Below are positions 34,582 through 44,787 of a stretch of DNA of 64,000 nt, in pieces. The first letter of the stretch is position 1, and the number at the start of each line of letters is the position of its first letter. Origin of the DNA: Skeletonema tropicum (taxonomy: Eukaryota; Bacillariophyta; Thalassiosirophyceae; Thalassiosirales; Thalassiosiraceae); the NCBI GenBank assembly GCA_037178625.1, contig CM074131.1:248001-312000 (forward strand). The letters are read 5' to 3'. Made by a program: the position numbers and the translations under genes. The notes beneath the pieces were generated by a model that was not told the DNA's origin, made no database searches, and saw nothing but the letters and a program-made list of their open reading frames with translations.

Positions 34582-35815
34582 CAGTCGCCTAACTAACCCT
34601 TAAATTTTATTTCAACTATAACAGAGATATATGCTAAACCAGTGATGAAGACCTGTAGAGTATGTTCAGTAGAATATTATCCAAGAATCGTAGCCGGGAA
34701 CCATCGTAGTAATATCAAATTTTCAAATGCGGTTTACTATGGGCTTGCCTGCCAAATTTGTCCATCAATAAAGTACATAGATAAGCTCATAGAAAACCCC
34801 AAAATGCATATCTCGGCGAAAAAAATTACTACGATTCGAATACCATATGTGCTCCACGCTCCACTTGTACGGCATGGCTTGGCTTGTGCTTGTGGCGAAC
34901 ACTAGCAAATATGAAGGAACATACGAAAAGACTAATCATTATTTCATTGCATTCACTCACCACGCATCACGATGTTCATTATGAGCAGTCTGGCAGTCTA
35001 ACGTCCAACTAGACCAATCCTCCGTACTTTATTGTTGCTCACACTGCTTCAAATCTCTTAGCTCTACATAGTTTTGGTATCAGCTGAAAAACGGCACAAA
35101 ATTCACCAACGTGAGATTGAAACCGATACAGATCGATTGGTACCTCCTTCCTGAGGACTGCTTTCCGAGCACGTTGACGTTGGTATGTATTGCATACAAT
35201 CCCAATTGGTCGTTCATTATTGTAAAGACTTCACTTTACTTTGTATTGTGTATGATCTTGTCTCTTCCCTCCATCGACAGTCTTTCTTATTGAAGCTTTC
35301 TAGCAACAATATATTCAACTCCGGCACGAGCTTCCAGTTTGTAGCTGCAATGGCACCCCCTTCTAGAGTACACTTTTCCTCTCTTTCACTGAAGGAAAGA
35401 TCCGTCTCAATGAAATATATTTCTCGGACCGAGATGTTTTACCCGGATTATCTATGCTATGCTCAGTGACCGTTACGGAAAAAGCACTTCAGGGGTGACT
35501 GTATCACCGCAGGAACCGGAAGCCGCAAATCCCCATTGGCTCACCTTTGTAGGGACGCTCTACACAAAACATATCTTCGTCGTCAGGCATGTGGGCCGAA
35601 TATAATAGCGATGAGATGTCACTTCTTCATTGCAGGTGGGAGTGGGGCAGAATAATGCATGAGAACCTCTCCTTGCATACCCCTTGATAGGCAGCGTTGA
35701 AGGTGATCTGCGTTAACGTGATTATCTTTCTTACAGGAAGAACAGCTCGAACAATCGTCACGGCCTGCTAATAAAATATAGAACCAATGTTGACTATAAT
35801 AATGGCCCAGAGCTG
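34582..35815. other. Gene-free region
   Basis: About 1.2 kb without a convincing gene. Short frames (for example 34642-34905 and 35185-35469) have no recognisable motif. Confidence 0.45.
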
Positions 35816-35832
35816 CAGACAAGAGACAAGTA

Positions 35833-35948
35833 TATATATGTAACAGAAATTTTAAAGTACGTCTGTGGGCCCTCAAGAGGCGACATTATCTATGCTAAGT
35901 GATAACGAACATGTGCTGCAGTAGCTATTATATCCCAGATCGCACCCC
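35833..35948 (+). mobile_element. 116-bp insertion (family C) with 17-bp target duplications
   Basis: The 17-mer CAGACAAGAGACAAGTA occurs exactly at 35816-35832 and again at 35949-35965. Between the two copies lies a 116-bp segment related to 3431-3544. A duplication of this length suggests insertion by target-primed reverse transcription, as for SINEs, or a large-duplication DNA mechanism. It has no coding capacity; A- and B-box promoter motifs were not evident. Confidence 0.7.
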
Positions 35949-35965
35949 CAGACAAGAGACAAGTA

Positions 35966-36471
35966 GAAACTGCAGCAGGAGTGGCATGCCTTTTCTACCT
36001 TACAAGAGCAGCAGGTGGCAGCCTTGCCGATGCTGTTCTTGAAATTGAATTGATCATTAGACGCAGCTTGACGCCGCAATATTGTAGTCGTAGATGCTTT
36101 AATTGGCCATCACAACTCACGAAGGTTTGACTGAGACTTCGTGAATCCTTGTGTCTTACGAACAGCATACTTAAAGCAAGGTTGATCCTTGCAACGTGGA
36201 TTCATTTGTGACATCATGTCAACGAACGGTAATTGGACGACACATCATTGGCGCAGCAAATTTGTTAGAATTCATAATCTCAATCTCAAGAGACGAAGAC
36301 CGACGACTCACACCAGCTGCATTCATCCATAAAGAAGTCAGTCAGCTGCATCCATCCATCATTGTGCCATGTGCCGAATAGTATTTTTGCCAGTTGTTAG
36401 TTTCTTCCTTCTTCCACTAAAGCAGAGGGAATGATGAATGAGCTTCGAGCATTGGAGGCCCTGCACTTGTC
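35966..36471. other. Flank of the tandem array
   Basis: No gene. The stretch 36409-36450 (AAAGCAGAGGGAATGATGAA) also occurs inside the repeat unit at about 44836-44858, so the array's left flank already contains a fragment related to the unit interior. Confidence 0.5.
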
Positions 36472-36937
36472 CCTCGGGCAAACCATGGAACGATGTTGAA
36501 ATACCTGTCTGATATCTACGCAGTAGCGGTGACGAAGAACGACTCTACACAACTGCAGAGGAGTTATTGTGCAATTTTGATCAGCTCTGAGATTCAAACT
36601 ATCTCCTTCTAAAAAGCTGAAGAGATGATACATTCAAAGCTGTCGAAATCATCTTCGCAGGTCACATCACTGATATAGAAGTAGCCTTCGAGATGATTGC
36701 CATTGATCGAGAACACATAAATGACCTTGTTAAAGCTTTTATGACTATTCGATATCCAGGGGTGTCGATCTGATCGCGTCTCATATAATAGCAGCTAAGT
36801 ATGTGCTTTTGGCTTTCATTTGCTGCCGTGAACTACAAATACATATCATGATACATAAGTACTTAATAGTTAAGTAAGTAAGACCAAGACTTCTTTTCTC
36901 GTATCAACTTGAACTTCAACATCACTCGGTACTCAAG

Positions 36938-37375
36938 ATGTCCACCAAAATCGCTCACAAAAAATCAATCATGCCGACCATCGCAACATTAATTCAATCA
37001 TGCCGGCCAAAAGCACCGGAGAGCCATTCATTCAATCATGCCGACAGACAGCATCATGAAGAGCTCCCACAGCCATTCATTCAATCATGGATGGCAAATT
37101 TCTGTTGCAAGCCTCATGCCGCTGCTTGCTGTGCTCATAATTTTTCATCGAGCAAACTGTCAACATCATTCGCTACCAGACCACTATGTCGGCCAATTCT
37201 CCGCCCTCCGCTGGCAGGCCGCTTGATATACTACCGCTGCCTCCCAACGGCGTTCACCCACAAGCATCGCCGCCGCCTTGAAGCAGGCTCCGCCGCTAAC
37301 GACTGCAGCCGACGATCGATGATTACAGGTGAGTTGCAACCGATTCATGATCCCCTGTCCGGTTTTAATGGCTGA
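36938..37375 (+). CDS. Open frame of doubtful coding status (145 aa), conserved in three copies
   Basis: An ATG-started frame kept open in all three unit copies (also 47404-47841 and 57868-58305). The start of the peptide derives from short DNA repeats containing TTCATTCAATCATG, so it is compositionally odd (His/Ser/Cys-rich). Differences between copies are few, so conservation says little. I see no domain. It lies just upstream of the hairpin array and may be part of a long untranslated transcript. Confidence 0.2.
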   Translation: MSTKIAHKKSIMPTIATLIQSCRPKAPESHSFNHADRQHHEELPQPFIQSWMANFCCKPHAAACCAHNFSSSKLSTSFATRPLCRPILRPPLAGRLIYYRCLPTAFTHKHRRRLEAGSAANDCSRRSMITGELQPIHDPLSGFNG

Positions 37376-37390
37376 TCGAGCAACAACTTC

Positions 37391-37569
37391 AGCGCCGAGG
37401 AAAGCCGGCGCTATACAAATTGGCCCAGCACCGTGGAAGCCGGTGCTATACAAATTGGCCCAGCACCGTGGAAGCCGGTGCTATACAAATTGGCCCAGGG
37501 CTCAGTCCCAGCACCGAGGCAAGGCCGGTGCTATACAAATAAGGCCCATCGCCGAGGTTAGCCGGCGAT
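37391..37569. repeat. Array of five tandem hairpins with compensatory stem changes, copy 1
   Basis: Five units of about 35 bp each form a 7-bp stem around a 7-9 nt loop, followed by a near-constant ATACAAATTGGCCC linker. Stems: AGCGCCG/CGGCGCT (37391-37412), AGCACCG/CGGTGCT (37427-37447), the same (37462-37482), the same (37510-37532), and ATCGCCG/CGGCGAT (37548-37569). When one arm changes the other changes to keep pairing. Loops differ (AGGAAAGC, TGGAAGC, AGGCAAGGC, AGGTTAGC). No protein frame explains this. It could be a structured RNA, a protein-binding array or a fold-back repeat. Confidence 0.8.
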
Positions 37570-38574
37570 TAATTAAATTGGCCCAGCTTTTCTTTGCGCC
37601 TTCGGGTGTACTCGATTTGGGGTTCCGAGAGAGATAGTAACGGTCGGTTTCCAAGGTGGGTCACGGCGGCCTTCGGAGGTGCTGAGAGGCTTAAACAGAG
37701 TGTCCGTCCTCCTCAGGGAAAGATTGGCACAGTTCCTTTAGGGTTTGCTAGACCATAAATCCGTCGCTAAACTACCGTTCGATCTCGTTGAAAAGCATCC
37801 CCACCAACATTTTTAAATCTTTGTTGTGTTTGTTTGCTGTCTCTTTGTATTTTGTATCTCTAATGAATCTTTGTTTTGTTTCCTATCTCTAAAAACAGTG
37901 CTTTGTAGTTCATGTGGAGGCACTCTCTTCGCAAGGCGTATCGCAAGCTACACAGCCAGCGTCCATACATCCACCGCAACTCGGACCAAGCAGAGACTCT
38001 TGACGGAAGGCCTTCACTAGCAGGGAGGAACAAATACGGCAAGTTTAGTTTGAGCAGTCGAGCAGGGCCTGCTCTCAAGTTGCGACCATCGCTGTCGCGT
38101 GTCTTATGGCACATTATTTGCTGCCTTTTTCTAGAGATAAAGAGACGGGATGATTGGGAATTGGCGTTTTCGTCTCCATAGGTCATAGGAATGAGTCTTG
38201 AGATAATGTGTCTCATGTTTTGTCAGATGTAAATAATAAGTTCAATTCCAATTCTCTAGCTTGATCTTATGCTCTCCCTCTTGAGATCCACCCAACAAGT
38301 GTGTATGTCATGCTCAGTTCCAATACACATCACTCGGTCGATCATTCGTCCTCACCTCTACTTGTTGCTTTCATTGTCCTTCCGCATAAAGTACTACATA
38401 CTACTTCTTATTAAAGCTGAGCATGAAGAAGTTTTTGAAACTTCCCTCCGACAAAAATGACACACATGACCTCGCCAATGACAATGATAGCTCTCGACGC
38501 AAATTGACATCGATGATTTGTGTCACCAAACACATGTTGCTGCAATGGCATTCAACCTAACATAGAGAACAATA
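37570..38574. repeat. Non-coding part of the unit, with internal duplication 37604-37809
   Basis: The segment 37604-37809 is a diverged direct copy of 41101-41310 in the same unit (shared GGTTCCGAGAGAGATAGTAA, GGTCGGTTTCCAAGGTGG, TTGAAAAGNATCCCC). The remaining sequence has no convincing gene on either strand. Confidence 0.55.
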
Positions 38575-38853
38575 GTGATGTCCTCAATGATGACGGCAGC
38601 CAAGTCGCCTAACCATCTCAGTGCCCCTCGCACCACACAACAACACCTTCACGATGAAGAAGTAGACGAAGATGAAATCATCCCCAACCAAATGCTCCTC
38701 TATCACAACCTCAGCATCTCCAATTGGTCCACCGCCCTCAAATCCCTCCGCGACCATCCCCTCTCAGCATCCATATGGAGGATCATCAATCGACATGGGA
38801 GAATGCTCCCCCTCCACGCGGCACTATTGTACGGTGCTTGTGACAATGCCTAG
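38575..38853 (+). pseudogene. Ankyrin-protein N-terminal fragment, ended by a stop (copy 1)
   Basis: The peptide MLLYHNLSISNWSTALKSLR, then a WRIINRHGRMLPLHAALLYGA block, is the start of a stramenopile ankyrin protein: a leading helix and the first repeat with its PLHAAL core. It ends at a TAG directly after GACDNA. In copy 3 the same codon is TGG, so the frame reads on to SHMINDLLY before stopping. The rest of the protein is missing, so this is a remnant. Confidence 0.55.
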
Positions 38854-39312
38854 AGCCACATGATAAATGATTTGCTCTATTGAAAGAAATTGATTCTTAG
38901 ACAAATTGTGAGCCTGTTTTAGAGTAAAGAATGATGAAGACGAAAGTTGAAAAGTCCGCCAACTAAATATTCTCACACTCCCTCGTGCACTGAAGTCTGA
39001 TATTTCATTAGATCGGAAAGATGAGTACCCGGGTACGAGACTTGATGTAGTTTTTGTGCTAACTTGAGCGCTTCAAGTTGTTGTTTGCTGTACTGAGAGA
39101 TAAAAAGCTTGTGCTTGTGTTGTTGAGAGCTGAGAATATGCTGTGTTTCATTGTGAGCAGAAAGCTGAATCTGTAGTAGTTGGAATATGTGATGAGAGTT
39201 TCATCAGAGAATCTGTTGCTTGTGCGCTTGAAGAGCAAGCGAGGTAGTGTGGTGCGGTTGACACGCCCCGGTAAAAATGTTCTGAGTGTAAGATAGTAAT
39301 TGCCACTGAGAG

Positions 39313-40477
39313 CAAAAATAGTAAAGGTTCGACAGGCAGTCGAATCAATACTATCTACACGACAACAAACCACGGCGGTGGTCTCCGCTGACCTGCTTAG
39401 GAAAAACGAATCTCTCTCCATCTGGACTCATCCAACTCGAATCCGATGTTGGCGAAGTGTAGAAACATTAGTTTGTACCAATTTTGAGCTTCGCTATGAG
39501 GGATCTGGTCCATTGCCAAAGCCTGTGGGTACAGAATCAGGTTTTACAGATTTTTAGACAACGAGAGATGTGAACCTCTCCTGTCACATTACTACACATA
39601 GGATTGTTCTAGTAGATGAAACGGAAGCATTAGCTGGCTCTATACCGCATCCTTTGGTGCAAACTGCCGAGGGGAATGGTGGGTCTTCGTTTCATTCTCC
39701 AATGGGATCATATAAAATTGACTTGAACACGCTCGCATGGGGAGAATTGCTCATTGTGTTTCGAGGCGAAGGGAGGCAGCCATACACACAATCAGGCAAA
39801 GATAGAGATGGAGCATTGAAGGCAATCCTCCGAGCGAAGAAACGAAAGGCATGGGGAGACACGGAGAGACAAGCAGAGAAAGAAGCGTCGCGACCAAGTA
39901 AAACTATTGCGGCTAGAAGAGTACCTAGGCGTTGATGCTATCATGACAAAGAATGAGCTTCTTCGTCGGGAAAACGCCAATTTGGCAGAAACAGCGTTTG
40001 GAGGCAACAACAATAATGCAAAGTCGGGTGGCCTCGTGTCAAAAAAGAAGGGCAACCAAGAGAGTATTGATGCATTCATGAGAGAGGCAACACCGCTGTT
40101 AAAAGTGATTCAAAAATACACCAGTACAATCGAGCGTGAACGAAGAGCTGCAGCTTTGCCAAACAACAATGTACATGGTATGTAATGCTTTCAAACAACA
40201 CAACGATACAGAAAAACTTGTCGCGATGCTCGAAAACATGGGCATGACATCTGCACTGTCGGAAAAACAATCAGGATCCATGTACCACAAACAACTTGCA
40301 CGTCAAATTGTCGACTTTTTACGACGCAATGAAAGGCTGAACAAGGCAGGAGGTATGATGACGCTGACAGATGTGTATTGCTTATTCAATAGAGCAAGAG
40401 GGACTAACATGATTTCCCCAGATGATTTGCTGAAGGCACTCGACTTAATGGAAGATTTGGTACAAATTAGATGTTGA
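39313..40477 (+). CDS. VPS36: VPS36-like ESCRT-II subunit with three frame breaks (copy 1)
   Basis: The coding parts follow the order of VPS36. A GLUE domain (SADLLRKNESLSIW, then CHITTHRIVLVDE, SPMGSYKIDLNTLAW, ELLIVFRGEGRQ) binds phosphoinositide and ubiquitin. It is followed by GVDAIMTKNELLRRENANLA, MREATPLLKVIQKY, and the EAP30 winged-helix part YHKQLARQIVDFL, GGMMTLTDVYCLFNRARGTN and MISPDDLLKALDLMEDL. Three breaks each coincide with a tiny GT...AG segment whose removal restores the frame: 39525-39557 (33 nt), 39898-39916 or -39928 (19 or 31 nt) and 40178-40211 (34 nt, GTATGT...ACAG). The frame stops soon after LMEDLVQIRC, about 20-50 residues early; family-like residues (GEYSGLILTL) follow the TGA. 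No ATG start is found near 39313. Either a gene with ultra-short introns or a decayed copy. ESCRT-II sorts membrane proteins at endosomes. Confidence 0.65.
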
Positions 40478-41465
40478 GGTGAATATTCTGGGCTGATCTT
40501 AACTCTTCGAGACTGCAAGATGGAGTCATTACAAACATAAATGATTATGTTTTCCACGATGCACTTGGAGGTGATCACGTGATGCGCAGCATTTGAGCAT
40601 GCATTCGATTGTGCCGTAGTGAGATTAGACACCGCAGCTAATAGAATCACTTCCGAAACTGGGTGATTAGTGGAACATTTTAGATAGCAAAACAATCAAA
40701 CGCATCACTACTATGTCGCCACCCCTCCATTGCGCTGTCACAACATGAAGCATAGAAAGGCATGCTAATTCTTTGCCTTCACTTTTCTGCGGGAAGGTGT
40801 ACGTATGGTACACTTCGATACTTGTGTGTCTCCAGACTTTACTTTCTCGCCAGTGAGAAAACACTTTCCCACGACTGAACTTTTTGCCGCAGCTGAAAGA
40901 GTCGTTGTTGTCCTTCGTCCACACTCTCAAACAGATCACTTTTCAGCAAACCAACGACGTCGTGGTGGTTGGATTATGGTGATCGAAGGTGAGTTCATTC
41001 CGATGACAGACGTCTCGTGCCTCGTGCGTCCTCTGTGCCAAATCTCGGAGTTTCGGAGGATTGTTGGATTGGAGATATGTTTTGTTAAGTTAATGGCCCT
41101 CAGGTGCACTCGGTTTGGGGTTCCGAGAGAGATAGTAATGGTCGGTTTCCAAGGTGGATCGCGGCGGCCTGGAAAGAGTGGAAAGGCTTAAAATGGATGT
41201 TTGTTTTACCCTCAACAAGTGGGGCATCATCGTCCTCCTTTTTTGCCGAGACTAATGAATCCGTCGTCAAACCACTGGTCGATCTCATTGAAAAGTATCC
41301 CCAGCAAACACATCATGATCCGACTCTACTCTTATTCGTTGGTGTGGCAAATGAATGTTATTTCACAAATATTGTTAACCTACCCTCATCTAACAAACAA
41401 TATTCTCTCCCTCTTTCAAATCGTAGACTTCTTCCTTGAGCAATCTTCTGACAAAGTTTCATACC
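40478..41465. other. Non-coding part of the unit, includes internal duplicate 41101-41310
   Basis: 41101-41310 is the second copy of the internal duplication seen at 37604-37809. An open frame over it (41104-41439) contains VVKPLVDLIEKYPQQ, which looks like an ankyrin-type helix and YP turn, so this is probably debris of an ankyrin gene. The rest has no gene. Confidence 0.45.
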
Positions 41466-43503
41466 ATGGTTTCTTCGACGCAACTCAGCAGCGCCATGTT
41501 TGACGATGTTCTCTCTGACATCATGCACCTCACCAGCTGCCAACCTTCTCAAATCAAGTCAATAATGGACGGTTCTTGGGATTTTACTCATCTACCTGCA
41601 ACTATGAGAAGAATGCTCGTTGATAACCCAAACCATTGTGCGTATTTGTATGGGGCACCGTCCTGCTGTGACACCACAGGAGCCAACGGGAAGCAAGCGC
41701 CCGTGTTGACAGCAATTGTGTTGCCCAAAACATACGGACCGCCGACAGTGACAGCTCTTCGTTACAATAATCAGCGAGCTAGTGAAGAACTGATTCCCTT
41801 CGCCTCGCTAGGATACATGTGGAAAGAGGTGACGGTGACGGATGATCCCTCGCTCAAAGGCAAATTGTTTTTCCTCTCTTATGAAGCTGATTTGGAAGAT
41901 ATCTCTGATACAGATGACATCGTCTATGCCCATGAGTACTCTACTCCGTATTTGGTATCCTGCAAAGATCTTCGAACACGGTACAACGGTAAGCTGTGTC
42001 TTGATTACGTTACCTTCTCATTTGAAGATTGCGACGGTGATGTATTCGACGCTCAGTGGGATTGCGACGTGGATTTGGAAGATTTTGTCAACGATTTGTA
42101 CGAGGTTTACTATCCACCGACGGACGAAGACACAGAAGTGGACGAGACGGCAAACAAAGCATATTTAAGAAAGGTAAGCTTATTCGTCAGCACTTCTCCA
42201 CGTATAGATCATCTTTATCACTCACGCAAGAATATGTTTTCCTCTTCCTTTTTAGGAGATTGGTGATGCAGCTCAACTTGCACGTGAGAAGAAGGAAGCA
42301 GACCACTTGTCTCATTTCAAGTCTTTACAATACACGCGAAGGCAAGTGCAGAATATCAAGTGTTACGTAATACTTCCTGCGAACTACCCCGCCCCGATCC
42401 AAAGTAAGCCAGTTTATTCTGGGAGATGCGTTGATGGCTTCTTGCAGCAGCAGCAGGGGGGGCCTATTTACGTTGCCGACCATTACTCTCTTTCCGGCAA
42501 AGGCGTTCGTAGCAGACTTCCATCGACTGAGTTGAGAAACTTCGACATGGCGAACGATAGGCTCCAAATGACTCTCGTCCTAGACTTTGCGGATGCAATT
42601 CGTCATGAGGTCAGTACTAATGCAGCTCTGGACGCTCTTGTACAAAATTATGCGGATCGACTTCTCCAGTATATTGGCAGCAACCTCAATCGTCCATCGG
42701 GAGTCCAATACCTCTGCCGCCTCATTGACAAATGTAAAGGAATGATCTCGAAAGTCGGCCGCTTTCCCTACGATGTCGGAGACTTCATTGTCAATTTCCT
42801 ATTCAATGCACCAAGGACTAGGAACTTGAGAGCTCTTCAATACCAGGCACAGCCCCAATCCATTCGCGTGAATTCATCAGGGGTGCTTGAAGTGAAATGC
42901 TTTGGCGGCAGAGACTACACACCTATCAGCACGGCTGGTCTTAAAGAGTTCCTTTCAGATGAGGGTATTATCCAATCGGTCCTTCCACTTCTCTGGGAAT
43001 CTGGTGAAGCTATGATCAACATCCCTCCAGGAGCACGCGAGGATCATACCGATGATCAGGATGACGCACGATGGGATTGTTTCAAAGCATCCCTCCTCTT
43101 AATGCGAACGCTCACAAGTGGGTGCAAGCATCGCATCGAAAAGTTCCTCCCTGATCATGAAGTGCCCTTTCCTCAGATCTCGGAATTGCTTAAGCAAAAA
43201 GTCAAGACTGTCAAAATGACGAAGGTCAGGGTTGACATTCATCAATTTGCAATGACTGCAGCTTGCATGATGGTTGGAGTCTTCTTTGTCGATGGCGGAA
43301 ACCAACAGCACTGCGTCTTCATCGATGGAACTGATGGTACTAAGGGGACTATTAGCGATCCTTTGCCTAGGTATGAGAAGGGGATGGTTCGATGTGACAA
43401 AACATTGGAAGTGCTTGGAATCACTGAGTTCAGCTCCTTATTCATCGTTGAAAGTATCAAAGTAAGCCAGAAGACGATGAGGGCATTAAAACAGACCCAC
43501 TAA
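41466..43503 (+). CDS. 651-residue protein of unknown family, possible cysteine-protease-like C-terminus (copy 1, intact)
   Basis: Two exons, join(41466..42173,42256..43503); the 82-bp intron is GTAAGC...TTTTTAG, phase 0. The ATG at 41466 (ACCATGG context) is preferred over an upstream TTG. The N-terminal half has mixed alpha/beta composition with an acidic segment (DLEDISDTDDIVYAHEY and DVDLEDFVNDLYEVYYPP). A middle block (RLQMTLVLDFADAIRHEVS, VQYLCRLIDKCKGMISKV) looks helical. Near the C-terminus Cys511 (WDCFKASLLL), His588 (QQHCVFIDG) and Asp604 (TISDPLP) are ordered and spaced like a papain-type or C39-type catalytic triad. That is inference from pattern only. No signal peptide or membrane segment. 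Family not recognised; copies of such proteins in a tandem array could be mobile-element cargo or a recently amplified gene. Confidence 0.65.
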
Positions 43504-44787
43504 ATCTTTTCCTTCCACAGTTGAATATGTCTTCAGATATTCTCAACTTAGGTATGGTAGTCGTAAATATTTAATATTAGGTGTTTGTTCCATCAGTATA
43601 CAATTCTCAAGAAAAGTACATGTCCAAAGGTATACGGTAGGAATCAGGAACGAGGCTGCTGCAGCATCACTTGTACATGAGCAATCCATCTGAGCAGTAC
43701 TAATGAGCTTGTAAAGTATCGCCACCGAGTATAATGGGCCGCTAGAAGCTGCCCATGCGCATAATGACGACGCTAGATGCGATACGGCTAAATGAGGTGC
43801 TGCTGGCCAGCTCGCACTGGACCTCTCAGATCAGCTACGAGGCTGCAGCATCTCTTGTACCTGAAAAATCCGTCTGAGCAGTGCTAATGAGCTTATAGTA
43901 TCGCCACCGAGTATAATGGGCCACGCAAGGTTTCCCAACCCGACAACATTTTTGCTAAGCCTCGACACAGCCGGTAGCTCCCCAAATAACTAGTAAATAG
44001 TTAGTGGGCCCCTAAACTGAAGATCCAAAATAAGGTAGGGTCTCGCCTGAGTCCTTCAAGTGACTCAGACAGGTGTCTGAAGATCCTATGAAGGGTGTAT
44101 CCGAATGCCGCGCAAGAGAAGGATTTGCAGGGAAGGCTTCCTACCTGGCGGCGATTGTGTCGGTAGACGATGACTTTCAATGTGTTTTGAATGAATTGGT
44201 GAGGAGTTATCCGGAGAGTTTGTGGGTGGTGCCTGATGATAGTACCACATACCTCCTACATGTATATATACTGGGTGCGCTTCTCCAGAAGCCTTCATCG
44301 CCGATTTTGTTCTTGATCGCATATCACAGCCTCGGCCGAGTTGTTGGTTGTTGAACTTCGGCTACCGATCTATCGGTCGAAGAGACAAATCATCAACATA
44401 CACCGAACCGGTCGTCCTTCTTTTCTCCTCTAGAGTGGCCATTCCATTGCTACTCCTCATATTGGGACGATGCAACGCTCGCTGCTACGTCACGGAAATT
44501 CTTCGTCTTACCTTGACTATCCCATGATGCAGAGCACCATTCACAACGATATCAACAGCAACAAAAAACTCCTATGAACCAGCAGCTGCCACACATCCAC
44601 GTCAATCCAGCCCCTTCGAATGTGGAGTCGTATTCTTCTACGACATTCTCAATACAGGTGCTTCATTAACAAGTATGCATAAGTAGTATTTTGCGTCCAA
44701 GAAGGAGCTAAGACTATACAGGTTGCTGGACAATTTGCTTCCATCTTCCACAAAAGAGTGATGGATGACATGATGTACCTTCCTACA
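43504..44787. repeat. Non-coding part of the unit with paired direct repeats and a Mutator-like end
   Basis: Two related ~85-bp blocks (about 43650-43740 and 43838-43925) share GTATCGCCACCGAGTATAAT and GAGCTT. At 44030-44097 a sequence ending CTGAAGATCCTATGAAGGGTG resembles the terminal repeat of the element at 32482-33096. The frame 44073-44354 (LNELVRSYPESLWVV) looks like ankyrin-gene debris. Confidence 0.5.

Noticed and set aside
37391..37569. Regular repeats considered as a CRISPR array
   Set aside because: Spacers are almost constant rather than unique, units are too short, and the genome is eukaryotic.
37860..38216. 118-codon minus-strand frame repeated in the units
   Set aside because: No motif; conservation is explained by recent duplication of the DNA.
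38269..38460. 63-codon plus-strand frame in the units
   Set aside because: Low complexity, no start context or domain, and not maintained in copy 3.
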